A DNA stretch of 64,000 bases from Ramlibacter rhizophilus (GCF_004681965.1 NZ_SMLL01000007.1:124001-188000); one strand, 5' to 3'; shown: positions 24,120 to 33,354, counted from the stretch's first letter. Notes: generated by a model from the sequence alone, not told the origin. Numbers and translations: made by a program.

Positions 24120-24857
24120 TCAGGCGGTGAAGACCGCGCCCTTGCCGCCGTCGCGCGCCGTGGCCCAGGCGAGCTTACGGCAGAAGAATTCCCAGGAGTG
24201 CTCGATGTGCGCGGCGCTCATGATCTGCCCGTGGCGGCGCTGGCGCGTGGCCTCCTGGGGCATGGTGTGGCGCAACCCGGCGCTGCGGCCGACGAGGTGC
24301 GCGCGGGCCGCCTTCTCCAGGAACACGCCCACGCAGGTGGCGTGCTCGATGGAGGTGCCGCAGAAGGTGACGCCGTGGTTGGCCATGAGCACCACGAAGT
24401 GCTCGCCCAAGGCGGCCGCGAGCGCGTCGCCCTCTTCGGGCAGGCGGATCAGCGCCACTTCATCCTCGTGGCGCGCGATGCCCGCGAAGTAGTCGCCGTC
24501 CAGGGTGAAGGGCAGCAGGGGCTCGGCGGAGGCCGACAACACGCTGGTGTGGAAGGCATGGGTGTGCGCCACCACCTGCACGTCGGGCCGGCGTTGCAGG
24601 ATCTGCGAGTGGATCGGCCACTCGGAATGCCGGCCGCCATCACCCGCCAGTTGCAGGCCCTGAAAGTCCAGCAGGATGAAATCCTGCGGACCCAGCACCT
24701 CGCCCAGGCCGATGCGGTTGCGCTTCATCCAGAAGCCGCGGCCCTGCGGGTCACGCAAAGAAAGGTGGCCCAGCGACATGTCGCCATGGCCTTCCAGCTC
24801 CAGGATCCGGCAGGCGCGGGCCAGCTTGTCGAGTTGCTGCTCCAGGGTGTCGTTCAT
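24120..24857 (-). CDS. Class II aldolase/adducin domain protein
   Basis: A cytoplasmic protein of 245 residues in the class II aldolase/adducin family, which includes fuculose- and ribulose-phosphate aldolases/epimerases and decarboxylases of related acids. Visible family features are GHGDMSLGHLSLRD, the metal-ligand pair in VVAHTHAFHTS, and LMANHGVTFCGTS. The usual zinc site of His residues (AHTHA and NHG) is present, so a metal-dependent lyase is likely. The substrate is unknown. The neighbouring Bug receptor suggests that it acts on a carboxylic acid taken up from outside. Confidence 0.87.
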   Translation of the reverse strand: MNDTLEQQLDKLARACRILELEGHGDMSLGHLSLRDPQGRGFWMKRNRIGLGEVLGPQDFILLDFQGLQLAGDGGRHSEWPIHSQILQRRPDVQVVAHTHAFHTSVLSASAEPLLPFTLDGDYFAGIARHEDEVALIRLPEEGDALAAALGEHFVVLMANHGVTFCGTSIEHATCVGVFLEKAARAHLVGRSAGLRHTMPQEATRQRRHGQIMSAAHIEHSWEFFCRKLAWATARDGGKGAVFTA

Positions 24858-24875
24858 GCGGCTTGGCAGGCGGGA

Positions 24876-25889
24876 TCAGCGGGTCGCCGAGGGCGCGTCG
24901 GCCGGCGCGTCGGTGGGCTGGATGCCGATGGTGCGGAAGGTCGCCGCCGCATGTGACTGCGCTGCCGCCAGTTCGGCGGCGAACCTGGCGGGGGAGGCGT
25001 TGTAGGGCTCCAGGTAGTTCTGCTTGGCGAAGGACTGGAAGGCGGGCGTTGCCAGCGCCTTGTTCAATTCGGCGTTCAGCTTTTCCACGATGGCGGGCGG
25101 TGTCTTCGCGGGCGCGTACAGGCCCCAGAAGGTGCCCATGCCGGGGTCGCTGTCGAGCTCGCCGAGGGCCGGCACGTTCGGGAAGGCGGAAGAGCGCGAT
25201 GCGCCCGTGACCGCCACGGCCTTGAGCTTGCCCGCTTCGACGGCCGCCTTGGCCAAGGCCACGCTGCTGTACGCGAGGTTGACCTCGCCGCCGTTCACGG
25301 CCAGGAACGAGGGGCCCGCGCCCTTGTACGGCACGGCCGTGAGCTGCACACCGTTCTGCCGCGCGATCCAGGCCTGGTAGATCGCGGGAATGCTGCCCGG
25401 TCCCCAGGTGGCGAAACTGACTTTTTCGGGGTTCGCCTTGGCGTGCGCCATCAGCTCGCGAAAGCCCGCGCCAGGCACCGAGGGGTGCGCGACGATGACG
25501 TCATTGGGCGTGCGCACCACGCCGCCGATGGCGGCGAAATCCGCTTTCGGGTCGTAGGGCAGCCGGTTGAAGAGCAGCGGGTTGAAGACCAGGCTCTGGT
25601 TGTCCGTGAGGCACAGCGTGTAGCCGTCGGCCGGCGCACGCGCGCAGGCGGTCATGCCGATCAGCGTGCCCGCGCCGGGCCGGTTTTCCACCACCACCGA
25701 CTGGCCCAGGCTGTCGCCCATGAGCCGGGCCACCGTGCGCGCGAGCAGGTCGGTCAGGCCGCCGGGCGAGGTGGACGCGATGATGCGGATCGGCTTGGCC
25801 GGAAAGGTGTCGGCCGCCGCCGGGACGGCAGCCAGTGCGACGAGCGAAGCCACCAGCGCGGAGACGATCTTGAGCGGAAAGGACTTCAT
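24876..25889 (-). CDS. Bug/TctC-family tripartite tricarboxylate transporter receptor
   Basis: A periplasmic solute-binding protein of 337 residues with a Sec signal peptide (MKSFPLKIVSALVASLVALA, cut near PAAAD) and the family core PAKPIRIIASTSPGG, VENRPGAGT and VPYKGAGPS. Bug proteins bind carboxylates and related small acids and are highly amplified in Burkholderiales, often without linked TctA/TctB membrane subunits, as here. The start was chosen at the signal peptide; an upstream extension to 25991 lacks one. It is first in the Bug/aldolase/LysR run, 18 bases ahead of the aldolase. Confidence 0.92.
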   Translation of the reverse strand: MKSFPLKIVSALVASLVALAAVPAAADTFPAKPIRIIASTSPGGLTDLLARTVARLMGDSLGQSVVVENRPGAGTLIGMTACARAPADGYTLCLTDNQSLVFNPLLFNRLPYDPKADFAAIGGVVRTPNDVIVAHPSVPGAGFRELMAHAKANPEKVSFATWGPGSIPAIYQAWIARQNGVQLTAVPYKGAGPSFLAVNGGEVNLAYSSVALAKAAVEAGKLKAVAVTGASRSSAFPNVPALGELDSDPGMGTFWGLYAPAKTPPAIVEKLNAELNKALATPAFQSFAKQNYLEPYNASPARFAAELAAAQSHAAATFRTIGIQPTDAPADAPSATR

Positions 25890-26039
25890 GGGACGAGGGG
25901 AGTCACTGAGGGTTGAACGAATCAGTGCGCGGTGCGCGCCCACTGCAGCGGCGATTCTTCCTCGTGTGGGAGCGGCCGTCCAATATCTCACGCCTTCTCC
26001 GGTGAGAGGTCTGGCGACTTAGAGGTCGAGTGGCCGCCC

Positions 26040-26948
26040 TCAGCGCCCTGCCAGCAGGTTCGCCACCCCCGCCGCCACATGCCCCGCCGGCACGTGCTGC
26101 GCGGCATGGTTCACGTGGCCGGTCTGGTCGTCGAAGAAGAAGTCCGGCTCGAACTCGCGCAGGAACTCGCCCTTGGGCAGGCCGCCCAGGAACATGGCTT
26201 CATCGATGTGGATGTTCCAGTTCATGAGGGTGCGGATGGCGCGCTCGTGCGCCGGCGCGCTGCGCGCGGTCACCAGGGCCGTGCGGATCTTCATGGCCGG
26301 GGTGCCGGCCTGCTGCAGGCGGTGCAGCGCGGCCAGCAGCGGCTTGAAGGGGCCTTCGGGCAGGGGCTGCGTGGCCTTGCTCAGCTCGTGCTGCTGGAAG
26401 GCGTCCAGGCCCTGGGCCTGGAAGACCTGTTCGGCCTCGTCGGAGAAGAGCACGGCGTCGCCGTCGAAGGCGATGCGCACTTCGCCGGGATAGTTGGTGC
26501 CCGCCAGCACCGATTCGGTCAGCACGCGCGCGGCCGGAAAGCCCGCGTTGAGCGCCTCGCGAACGTCCTCGGCGTTGGCCGAGAGGAACAGGTGCGCGCC
26601 CAGGGGCCGCAGGTAGCGAAAGGGCGGGCGCCCCTGCGTGAACACGCCGCGCTCCAGCTTGATCTGGTTGGCCGCGCCGGAGCGGAAGATGCGCATGCCC
26701 GAGACCGGGTCGTTGCGCGAGAGGATCACCACCTCCACGCGCTGCGCGGCCGGCTCGTTGAAGGCCAGCAGCTTGCGAATGAGCGAGAACGCGATGCCGG
26801 GCCGCGCGGGCAGCTCCAGCCGCTGCAGCTGCAGCGCCATGTAGGCGCCGGGGTCGCCGCTTTCGAAGAGGCGGTTCTCTTCCTCGAAGTCGAAGAGCGC
26901 CCGCGAGGAGATGGCGACGACCAGTTTGTCCTGCAGCGTTATTGCCAT
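26040..26948 (-). CDS. Cytosolic 5'-nucleotidase family protein
   Basis: A 302-residue protein matching the cytosolic 5'-nucleotidase family (PF06189 type), which dephosphorylates nucleoside monophosphates. Recognisable features are MAITLQDKLVVAISSRALFD at the N-terminus, FLSANAEDVREALNAGFPAA, RIAFDGDAVLFSDEAEQVFQ (a DGD-x-V-x-F-S-D acid cluster typical of the family) and FFFDDQTGHV near the end. It begins one base after the gspF stop and is therefore probably transcribed with it, although no functional link is obvious. Confidence 0.88.
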   Translation of the reverse strand: MAITLQDKLVVAISSRALFDFEEENRLFESGDPGAYMALQLQRLELPARPGIAFSLIRKLLAFNEPAAQRVEVVILSRNDPVSGMRIFRSGAANQIKLERGVFTQGRPPFRYLRPLGAHLFLSANAEDVREALNAGFPAARVLTESVLAGTNYPGEVRIAFDGDAVLFSDEAEQVFQAQGLDAFQQHELSKATQPLPEGPFKPLLAALHRLQQAGTPAMKIRTALVTARSAPAHERAIRTLMNWNIHIDEAMFLGGLPKGEFLREFEPDFFFDDQTGHVNHAAQHVPAGHVAAGVANLLAGR

Positions 26949-26949
26949 G

Positions 26950-28170
26950 TCACCGTACCCATTGATTGAGCTGGATGATCGGCATGAGCACCGCCAGCAC
27001 GATGAGCATCACCACCAGCCCCATGGCCACGATGAGCAGCGGCTCCAGCACGGTGGCCAGTTGCATGGCCCGGCGCTGCACTTCGGCGCCGAGCTGGTTG
27101 GCCGCGCGCTGCAGCATGAGCGGCAGCTGCCCGGTCTGCTCGCCCAGGCGCGCGAACATGGACAGCAGGCCCGGGAAGCGCTTCTTCTGCGCCATGGCCG
27201 AGGCGAGTGGCGCGCCTTCGCGCACCAGCACCAGGGCGTCCATGGCATCGGCGCGCATGGCGCGGTTGCCCAGGGTCTCGCCGGCCGCCTGCAGGGCGCG
27301 CAGGATGGGCACGCCCGCGCCGGCCAGCATGGCCAGGGTGCTGGCGAAGCGCGCCGCGTTGTAGCCGCGTGCGAGGCGGCCCACCAGCGGCAGCTTGAGC
27401 CAGCCGGCGTCGAAGCGCTCACGGAAGCCCGCGTTGCGCAGCGCCAGGCGCAGGGCCACCACGGCGGCGATCAGAACGGCCGCCATCGCCCAGCCCCAGT
27501 CGCGCACCGCGGCGCTGATGGCGAGCATGGCCGAGGTGAGGAAGGGCAGCGCGCGCTGCGTGCCCGCGAAGACGTTCGCCACCTGCGGCACGACGTAGGT
27601 GACGAGGAACAGCACGATCACGATGGCCACCAGCGTGACGATGGCCGGGTACAGCGCCGCACCGACGAGCTTGGCCTTGAGCGCCTGGCGCTCCTCCAGG
27701 TCGTCGGCCAGGCGGTCCAGCACGGTGCCGAGCTGGCCGCTTTGCTCGCCCGCGCCGACCACGGCCACGTACACCTCGGAGAACTCGCGCGGGTGCTGGC
27801 CCAGGGCCTTGGCGAAGGGCGATCCGGCGTTGACCTCGGCCCGCAGCGAGGCGACGAGGTTGCGCTCGCGCTCCTCGTCGGCCTCGTCGGAGAGGGCCGT
27901 GAGCGCGCGTTCCAGCGGCAGGCCGGAGGTGACCAGGCCCGCCAGCTGGCGGGTCCAGATGGCCAGGGCCGTGGCGTTGAAGACGGGACGCGTGAGCCAG
28001 CGGGCGCTGAAGCTGGATGCCTCGCCCGCGGCCGTGACGGGCGTGACCTGGATCGGCACCAGCGACTGCGCGCGCAGCAGGCTGCGCGCGGCCTTGGCGG
28101 TGTCGGCCTCCATCACGCCCTTGCGCGTCGCGCCCTGGGGATCGAGGGCCTCGAATGAGTAGGCGGGCAT
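26950..28170 (-). CDS. gspF: Type II secretion inner-membrane platform protein GspF
   Basis: A 406-residue inner-membrane protein that anchors the assembly ATPase of the type II secretion (or pilus-like) machine. It starts with MPAYSFEALDPQGATRKGVM, followed by two T2SSF domains with the usual three hydrophobic segments (LVGAALYPAIVTLVAIVIVL, the FLTSAMLAIS/AVLIAAVVALRLAL region, and LLIVAMGLVVMLIVLAVLMP at the C-terminus). The conserved LPLERALTAL and GEQSGQLGTVLDRLADDLE segments are present. It is solitary: no gspE, gspG or gspD is near, although gspF usually sits beside gspE. ATG at 28170 was chosen because it gives the canonical N-terminus. Confidence 0.9.
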   Translation of the reverse strand: MPAYSFEALDPQGATRKGVMEADTAKAARSLLRAQSLVPIQVTPVTAAGEASSFSARWLTRPVFNATALAIWTRQLAGLVTSGLPLERALTALSDEADEERERNLVASLRAEVNAGSPFAKALGQHPREFSEVYVAVVGAGEQSGQLGTVLDRLADDLEERQALKAKLVGAALYPAIVTLVAIVIVLFLVTYVVPQVANVFAGTQRALPFLTSAMLAISAAVRDWGWAMAAVLIAAVVALRLALRNAGFRERFDAGWLKLPLVGRLARGYNAARFASTLAMLAGAGVPILRALQAAGETLGNRAMRADAMDALVLVREGAPLASAMAQKKRFPGLLSMFARLGEQTGQLPLMLQRAANQLGAEVQRRAMQLATVLEPLLIVAMGLVVMLIVLAVLMPIIQLNQWVR

Positions 28171-28227
28171 GACGCGATTATGCGAGGCCGCGGCCACGGC
28201 CCCAGCTTGGCGCGGAAGGTGCCCGCC

Positions 28228-29838
28228 TCAGGGCTGGCGCAGGCGGAAGCGCTGCAGCTTGCCGGTCTCCGTGCGCGGCAGGCTGGCGACGAACTCCAGC
28301 TCGCGCGGATACTTGTAGGGGGCGATGCTGGCCTTGACGTGGTCCTGCAGGGCCTTGACCAGCTCGGGGCGGGCCTCGTGGCCCGGCCGCAGCACGCAGT
28401 AGGCCTTGACGATCATCCCGCGCTCCTCGTCGGGCTTGCCGATAACGGCGCACTCGGCCACGGCGGGGTGGCGCAGCAGCACGTCCTCCACCTCGGGCCC
28501 GGCGATGTTGTAGCCGGCGCTGATGATCATGTCGTCGGCGCGGGCCTGGTAGATGAAGTAGCCGTCCTCGTCCTGCATGAAGGCGTCGCCGGGGTAGTTC
28601 CAGCCGTCCTTGACGTAGTTGGCCTGGCGCGCGTCCTCCAGGTAGCGGCAGCCGGTCGGGCCCACGACGGCCAGCTTGCCGATGCTGCCGCGCGGCAGTT
28701 CCCGGCCGTCCTCGTCCACCACGCGCGCCTCGTAGCCGGGCACCACGCGGCCGATGGCGCCGCGGCGCACGTCCTCGGGCGGCGAGGAGATGAAGATGTG
28801 GAACATCTCGGTGGCGCCGATGCCGTCGGTCATCTCGATGCCGCTGGCTTCCTTCCACAGCTGGCGCGTGGCGTCGGGCAGGCCCTCGCCGGCGCTCACG
28901 CACAGGCGCAGCTTGCCCACGCCGTGCTCGCGCGCGAAGGGTGCCATCTGGCGGTAGAAGGTGGGCGCGGTGTAGCAGATGGTGGCGCCCACCTCGCCGA
29001 TGGTGCGCACCAGGGACTCGGGCGTGTAGGGCGCCTCCGGGAACCACACGGAAGCGCCGGCCCACATGGGGAAGACCAGCATGCCGCCCAGGCCGAAGGT
29101 GAAGGCCAGCGGCGGCGAGCCGACCACGATGTCCTCGGGCGTCGCGCGCAGCACGTGGCGCGGCCAGCACTCGCAGGCAGCGAGCACGTCGCGGTGCGAA
29201 TGCGCGGCGGCCTTGGGCTTGCCCGTGGTGCCCGAAGTGAAGGCCAGCATGGCGATGTCGTCGGCGTCCGTGCGGCAGGCGGTGAAGTCACCGGGCTTGG
29301 CGGCCGAGCGCACGGCCATGGAGCCGGGTTCGTTCGGCGCGTTGAAAGGCAGCACCGCGCGCAGCACCGGGCGCGTCTTGCGGGCCTCCTCCAGCTCGTC
29401 CAGCAGGCGGATGTCGCACAGGGCCGCGGCCGGCTGCGCCTTGTCGATGATGTCGCCCAGCTCGCGCGCGCGCAGCAGCGGCATGGTGGCCACGGCGATC
29501 AGGCCGGCCTTGACCACCGCCAGCCAGGCCAGCGCCAGGCCGATGGAGTTGCCCCCGCGCAGCAGCACGCGGTTGCCGGGCACCAGGCCCAGGTCGTCGA
29601 CCAGCACGCGGGCGATGCGGTCCACCCGCTCGCGTACCTCGGCATAGCTGAGGGTGATGCGCGCCGAGCGCAGCAGGGGGCGGTCGGCAAAGCCCTTGGC
29701 CTCGGCCTTGTCCAGCAGCTCCTCGACCAGGTTCACCTGCGACGGAAACTGCAGCTCGGGACGGTCGTAGCGGTAGGTGGGGCATTGCGCGGGAGGCGGC
29801 AGGCGGTCGCGCACGAAAGTGTCGAGATGGGCGGTCAC
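28228..29838 (-). CDS. AMP-forming aryl/acyl-CoA ligase (benzoate- or 2-aminobenzoate-CoA ligase-like)
   Basis: A cytoplasmic ANL-superfamily enzyme of 536 residues that adenylates a carboxylic acid and transfers it to CoA. Motifs seen are the phosphate loop LAFTSGTTGKPKAA, GIGATEMFHIF, DGYFIYQARADDMIISAGYN with the hinge region, and the catalytic Lys in RTETGKLQRF near the C-terminus. The N-terminus (PTYRYDRPELQFP, VNLVEELLDKAEAKG) resembles benzoate/2-aminobenzoate-CoA ligases. The exact acid cannot be assigned. It lies 9 bases downstream of a MarR regulator on the same strand; MarR proteins often control aromatic acid catabolism and respond to aromatic ligands or CoA esters. Confidence 0.87.
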   Translation of the reverse strand: MTAHLDTFVRDRLPPPAQCPTYRYDRPELQFPSQVNLVEELLDKAEAKGFADRPLLRSARITLSYAEVRERVDRIARVLVDDLGLVPGNRVLLRGGNSIGLALAWLAVVKAGLIAVATMPLLRARELGDIIDKAQPAAALCDIRLLDELEEARKTRPVLRAVLPFNAPNEPGSMAVRSAAKPGDFTACRTDADDIAMLAFTSGTTGKPKAAAHSHRDVLAACECWPRHVLRATPEDIVVGSPPLAFTFGLGGMLVFPMWAGASVWFPEAPYTPESLVRTIGEVGATICYTAPTFYRQMAPFAREHGVGKLRLCVSAGEGLPDATRQLWKEASGIEMTDGIGATEMFHIFISSPPEDVRRGAIGRVVPGYEARVVDEDGRELPRGSIGKLAVVGPTGCRYLEDARQANYVKDGWNYPGDAFMQDEDGYFIYQARADDMIISAGYNIAGPEVEDVLLRHPAVAECAVIGKPDEERGMIVKAYCVLRPGHEARPELVKALQDHVKASIAPYKYPRELEFVASLPRTETGKLQRFRLRQP

Positions 29839-29847
29839 GGCGGCTCC

Positions 29848-30327
29848 TCAGGAAGGCTGGGCGGCGAGCTGCTCGCGGGCGCCGTCCTTGACCTTGCCCA
29901 GCAAACGGTACAGGGTGGCAATGTCCTTCTCGCCCAGGCTGGCGAAGGCGTCCATGATCCAGCGCTCGTGCTCGTGCGCCATCTCGTGGAAGAGCTTGCG
30001 GCCGCGCGGCGTGAGGCGCACGCGCCAGGCGCGGCGGTCGCCCTCGACGTCCACGCGGTCCACCAGGCCCTCGGCGGCAAGCTGGTCGGTGATGCCGGTG
30101 ACGTTGCCGCCGGTGACCATCATGCGGCGCGACAGCTCGTTCATCTTCAGGCCCTCGGGGGCGCGTTCGAGCTGGGCCATGAGGTCGAAGCGGGGCAGGG
30201 TGGTCGCGAACTGCTCGCGCAGCCGGCTGCGTACTTCCTTCTCCACCAGCTGGGTGCAGGTGAGCATCCGCAGCCACAGGCGCAGTGCCTCCGGGTGCTC
30301 ACTGTGCGCACGCGCTTCCATGTCCAT
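29848..30327 (-). CDS. MarR-family transcriptional regulator
   Basis: A 159-residue winged-helix regulator. The core is LMAQLERAPEGLKMNELSRR, MMVTGGNVTGITDQLAAEGL (recognition helix) and VDVEGDRRAWRVRLTPRG (wing). It is probably a repressor of the co-directional CoA ligase gene immediately downstream and perhaps of its own promoter, responding to an aromatic acid or its CoA ester. Its promoter region is shared with the divergent cfa-like gene. Confidence 0.9.
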   Translation of the reverse strand: MDMEARAHSEHPEALRLWLRMLTCTQLVEKEVRSRLREQFATTLPRFDLMAQLERAPEGLKMNELSRRMMVTGGNVTGITDQLAAEGLVDRVDVEGDRRAWRVRLTPRGRKLFHEMAHEHERWIMDAFASLGEKDIATLYRLLGKVKDGAREQLAAQPS

Positions 30328-30349
30328 CGCGGTCTCCGTTGCCTGAATA

Positions 30350-30365
30350 GTTGAAGTCTAAACAA
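30350..30365. promoter_or_regulatory. Possible MarR operator (weak inverted repeat)
   Basis: An imperfect, AT-richer dyad (AGTTGAAGTCTAAAC) lies 23-38 bases upstream of the MarR start and within the 136-base divergent region facing the cfa gene. It matches only the outer bases of a dyad, so it is a guess based on position and relative AT richness. Confidence 0.25.
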
Positions 30366-30463
30366 AACCGGTGCGCCGGCCAACGAGGCGGCGGCAGCGG
30401 CGAATTCGTCCTACAGACGAGCCATTGACGGCCGTTCCCGGCCTTGGCAAGAATCCGGCCACG

Positions 30464-31732
30464 ATGGAAGCTCTTGTTCGCAGGATCGCACCTCGGCTGG
30501 AAGGTGCCCCGGTCCGGGTGGCGCTGCGGCTACCCGGCGGTGCGCGGGTCGGCAGCCCCGACGCCGACGTGCGCCTGCGCTTTGCCGACTGGTCCTCCGT
30601 GGCCACGCTGGCGGCCGGACAGATCGGCAAGGTGGCCGAATCCATTGTGGAAGGCCGGGTGGCGTTCGAGGGCAGCATGCGCGATTTGATGCTCGCGGCC
30701 GCCCACCTGCTCCCCGGCACGCCGGTGGCGAGCGACACCAACTGGTGGACGCAGGTGCTGCGGCGCACGCGCTCGCTGGTCGCGCACACCCCCCAGCGCG
30801 ACGCGCAGCAGATCCAGTTCCACTACGACGTCTCGGACGACTTCTACGGCCTGTGGCTGGATCCGCGGCGCGTGTATTCCTGCGCCTACTTCCGCACCGC
30901 CGACCACAGCCTCGCGCAGGCGCAGGAAGCCAAGCTGGACCACATCTGCCGCAAGCTCATGCTGCGCAGCGGCGAGCGCTTCCTGGACATCGGCGCGGGC
31001 TGGGGCGGCCTGCTGCTGTGGGCGGCCGAACACTACGGCGTGCAGGCCCATGGCATCACGCTGTCGCGCAACCAGCATGCCTACGTGAGCCAGCTGATCG
31101 AGGCGAAAAAGCTGCAGGGGCGGGTGCGCATGGAACTGCGCGACTACCGCGAGCTCGACGAGGCCGAGGGCTACGACAAGATCGCTTCGGTGGGCATGTT
31201 CGAGCACGTGGGTCAGGTCAACATGCACCTGTACTTCGGCAAGATCCTGCGCCTGCTCAAGCCGGGCGGCCTGGTGATGAACCACGGCATCACCGCCGGC
31301 GGCATCGACGCCGGCCAGCTCGGCGCGGGCATGGGCGACTTCATCGGCAAGTACATCTTCCCCGGCGGAGAGCTGCTGCACGTGAGCCACGTGCTGCGCG
31401 AGCTGGCGGCCTCCGAACTGGAGATGCTGGACACCGAGAACCTGCGCCCGCACTACGCGCGCACGCTCTGGGCCTGGTCCGACGGCCTGGAGTCCCAGCT
31501 GGAGGAAGCCGCGCGCGTGCTGGAGGCCAGCGCCGGCCCCGAGCGCGGCCCCAAGGTGTTGCGCGCCTATCGCCTGTATCTCGCCGGCTGCGCGATGAGC
31601 TTCGAGCGCGGCTGGATTTCGCTGCACCAGATCCTGGCGGCGCGCCCCGACGGCAAGCTGCATACCGGCACGCTGCGCGGCGCACAATGCATGTATCCGT
31701 TCAACCGCGAGTACATGTACCGCCCCGATTGA
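30464..31732 (+). CDS. cfa: Cyclopropane-fatty-acyl-phospholipid synthase family methyltransferase
   Basis: A 422-residue SAM-dependent enzyme that adds a methylene bridge to unsaturated acyl chains of membrane phospholipids. It has an N-terminal lipid-binding region to about residue 110, then the methyltransferase domain: QIQFHYDVSDDFYGLWLDP, the SAM loop FLDIGAGWGG, HGITLSRNQ, VGMFEHVG, and the C-terminal FERGWISLHQIL. ATG at 30464 was preferred over an Arg-rich upstream extension. Divergent from the MarR/ligase pair. The stop overlaps the start of the next gene as TGATG, so the two are translationally coupled. Confidence 0.9.
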   Translation: MEALVRRIAPRLEGAPVRVALRLPGGARVGSPDADVRLRFADWSSVATLAAGQIGKVAESIVEGRVAFEGSMRDLMLAAAHLLPGTPVASDTNWWTQVLRRTRSLVAHTPQRDAQQIQFHYDVSDDFYGLWLDPRRVYSCAYFRTADHSLAQAQEAKLDHICRKLMLRSGERFLDIGAGWGGLLLWAAEHYGVQAHGITLSRNQHAYVSQLIEAKKLQGRVRMELRDYRELDEAEGYDKIASVGMFEHVGQVNMHLYFGKILRLLKPGGLVMNHGITAGGIDAGQLGAGMGDFIGKYIFPGGELLHVSHVLRELAASELEMLDTENLRPHYARTLWAWSDGLESQLEEAARVLEASAGPERGPKVLRAYRLYLAGCAMSFERGWISLHQILAARPDGKLHTGTLRGAQCMYPFNREYMYRPD

Positions 31733-32055
31733 TGCTCTACAAGTTCAAATCCAAAGCCGCCGGCGACCTCATCATGCTCGAGCCCAACGGGCGGCGAGTC
31801 CTGGAAATCATCGGCAAGGACCCCGGTCCGACGGGGATCATCCAGACCCCGGAGATGGGACCGGCGGTCAGCGCACTGGAACAGGCCATCGCCGAGGAAG
31901 AGGCACGGCAGAAGGCGATGGTGGAAGAAGCCAAGGCCCAGGGCGAGGAGCCCCCGCACTTCGATGCCATCGGCCTCAGGCAGCGCGCGGTGCCGTTCAT
32001 CGACATGCTCAGGCGCTGCGAGAAGGCGGGGAAGGATATCGTCTGGGGCGTGTAG
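31732..32055 (+). CDS. DUF1840 family protein
   Basis: A 107-residue conserved protein of the DUF1840 type, function unknown (MLYKFKSKAAGDLIML, ILEIIGKDPGPTGII-like core, VPFIDMLRRCEKAGKDIVWGV). It is mixed alpha/beta, contains a central Glu/Ala/Lys-rich helix, and has no signal peptide. Its ATG overlaps the cfa stop (TGATG). Two strong hairpins follow it. Confidence 0.85.
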   Translation: MLYKFKSKAAGDLIMLEPNGRRVLEIIGKDPGPTGIIQTPEMGPAVSALEQAIAEEEARQKAMVEEAKAQGEEPPHFDAIGLRQRAVPFIDMLRRCEKAGKDIVWGV

Positions 32056-32059
32056 GTGG

Positions 32060-32090
32060 CACTGGAAAAACGCTGCGCGTTTTTCCAGTG
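32060..32090 (+). terminator. Hairpin after the DUF1840 gene
   Basis: Perfect 14-base inverted repeat with a 3-base loop starting five bases after the stop. The right arm contains five T in a row, and the hairpin reads similarly on both strands. Confidence 0.6.
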
Positions 32091-32104
32091 GGTTCTCTGA
32101 TCAG

Positions 32105-32139
32105 AGCAAGAAGGCCGGGATGAACCCGGCCTTCTTGCT
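32105..32139. terminator. Second hairpin, likely bidirectional terminator
   Basis: Perfect 15-base inverted repeat (AGCAAGAAGGCCGGG arm) with a 5-base loop between convergent genes: DUF1840 on the plus strand and a Bug receptor on the minus strand. Confidence 0.65.
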
Positions 32140-32202
32140 GGGGTGTCCGCGCTGCATGTTATTTCGCGCGGACCTTGCCCCTGCGGGGGGCTTGGTGATT
32201 GC

Positions 32203-33210
32203 TCAGTCCACCTTCGCGCCGCTGGTCTTCACCACCTCGGCCCACTTCTTGTGTTCGGCCTCGATGTGCTTGGCGAATTCTTGCGGGGTGTTGCCGCCGG
32301 GGATGGCACCCTGGGCTTGCAGCTTCTCGCGGATGGCGGGGGTGTTCAGGGCCTTGGCGACTTCCTGCTGGATGCGGCTGACGATCTCGGGCGGCGTGCC
32401 GGCGGGCGCGAGCAGGCCGAACCAGGAGCTGGCTTCGAAGCCCTTGAGGCCGCCGGCTTCTTCCACGGTGGGCACGTCCGGCAGCGCGCTGGAGCGCTGG
32501 CCGCTGGTGACGGCGAACGCCTTGAGCTTGCCGGCCTTGATCTGCGGCATGGACGAGGGCAGGTTGTCGAACATCACGTCCATGTTGCCGGCCACCATGT
32601 CCAGCAGGGCCGGGCCCGAGCCGCGGTAGGGGAAGTGGACCATGTAGGTGCCGCTCATGCTCTTGAACAGCTCGCCGGCCAGGTGGATGGAGGTGCCGTT
32701 GCCGCTGGAAGCCATGTTCAGCTTGCCCGGGTTGGCCTTGGCGTAGCGGATGAAGTCGCGCACGTTGTCGATGCCCATGGACTTGGCCTTCTCGGCGTTC
32801 ATGACCATCACGTTGGGCACGCCCGCCACCAGGGTGATGGGCACGAAGTCCTTGATGGGGTCGTAGGGCATCTTCTCGTAGAGCGCGCGGTTGATGCCGT
32901 GGGTGCCCACCGTGCCCATGAGCAGGGTGTAGCCGTCCCCGGGAGCGCGTGCGACCGCTTCGGCGCCGACGTTGCCGCCCGCGCCGGCGCGGTTGTCCAC
33001 GATGAACTGCTGGCCGAAGGCCTTGGACAGCTCGGGCGCGATGGCCCGCGCCAGGATGTCGGTGGTGCCGCCGGGGGCGAAGGGCACGACGATGCGCACG
33101 GGCTTGGTCGGCCAGCTACCCTGGGCGCTGGCAAAGGGCGCGGCCACGAGGGTGGCGAGCGCGGCGGCGGCGATGAGGGCGCGGCGGCGGAATCCGAGGG
33201 GTGAAGGCAC
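32203..33210 (-). CDS. Bug/TctC-family periplasmic receptor
   Basis: A periplasmic carboxylate-binding protein of 335 residues with a twin-Arg-like basic start and signal peptide ([20 protein letters not shown], cut near ASAQ) and the core [39 protein letters not shown] start at 33210 was chosen because AGGAGA lies six bases upstream; a longer frame to 33276 lacks both. It follows a second Bug gene on the same strand, but a terminator separates them, so it is probably a separate unit. No membrane subunits are linked. Confidence 0.9.
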   Translation of the reverse strand: MPSPLGFRRRALIAAAALATLVAAPFASAQGSWPTKPVRIVVPFAPGGTTDILARAIAPELSKAFGQQFIVDNRAGAGGNVGAEAVARAPGDGYTLLMGTVGTHGINRALYEKMPYDPIKDFVPITLVAGVPNVMVMNAEKAKSMGIDNVRDFIRYAKANPGKLNMASSGNGTSIHLAGELFKSMSGTYMVHFPYRGSGPALLDMVAGNMDVMFDNLPSSMPQIKAGKLKAFAVTSGQRSSALPDVPTVEEAGGLKGFEASSWFGLLAPAGTPPEIVSRIQQEVAKALNTPAIREKLQAQGAIPGGNTPQEFAKHIEAEHKKWAEVVKTSGAKVD

Positions 33211-33311
33211 TGCAGTCTCCTGTTCTGGTCGATGGGGAAAGGCGAGATGCTGCCGCAGCACGAGCGCTTCGGCCATTCGTACTTACGGCAGGACGCCGGC
33301 GAGGGCGCAAG

Positions 33312-33336
33312 AAAAAAGCCGCCCGAAGGCGGCTTT
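33312..33336 (-). terminator. Rho-independent terminator of the upstream Bug gene
   Basis: Read on the minus strand: a 9-base stem AAAGCCGCC, a TTCG tetraloop, GGCGGCTTT, then a T tract. It sits 18 bases after the stop of the 33355-34344 gene. Confidence 0.85.
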
Positions 33337-33354
33337 CATGTCGAACGGTGGAGA

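Noticed and set aside
32060..32139. Twin hairpins as a riboswitch or small RNA
   Set aside because: They are simple perfect stems between convergent genes, best explained as terminators.
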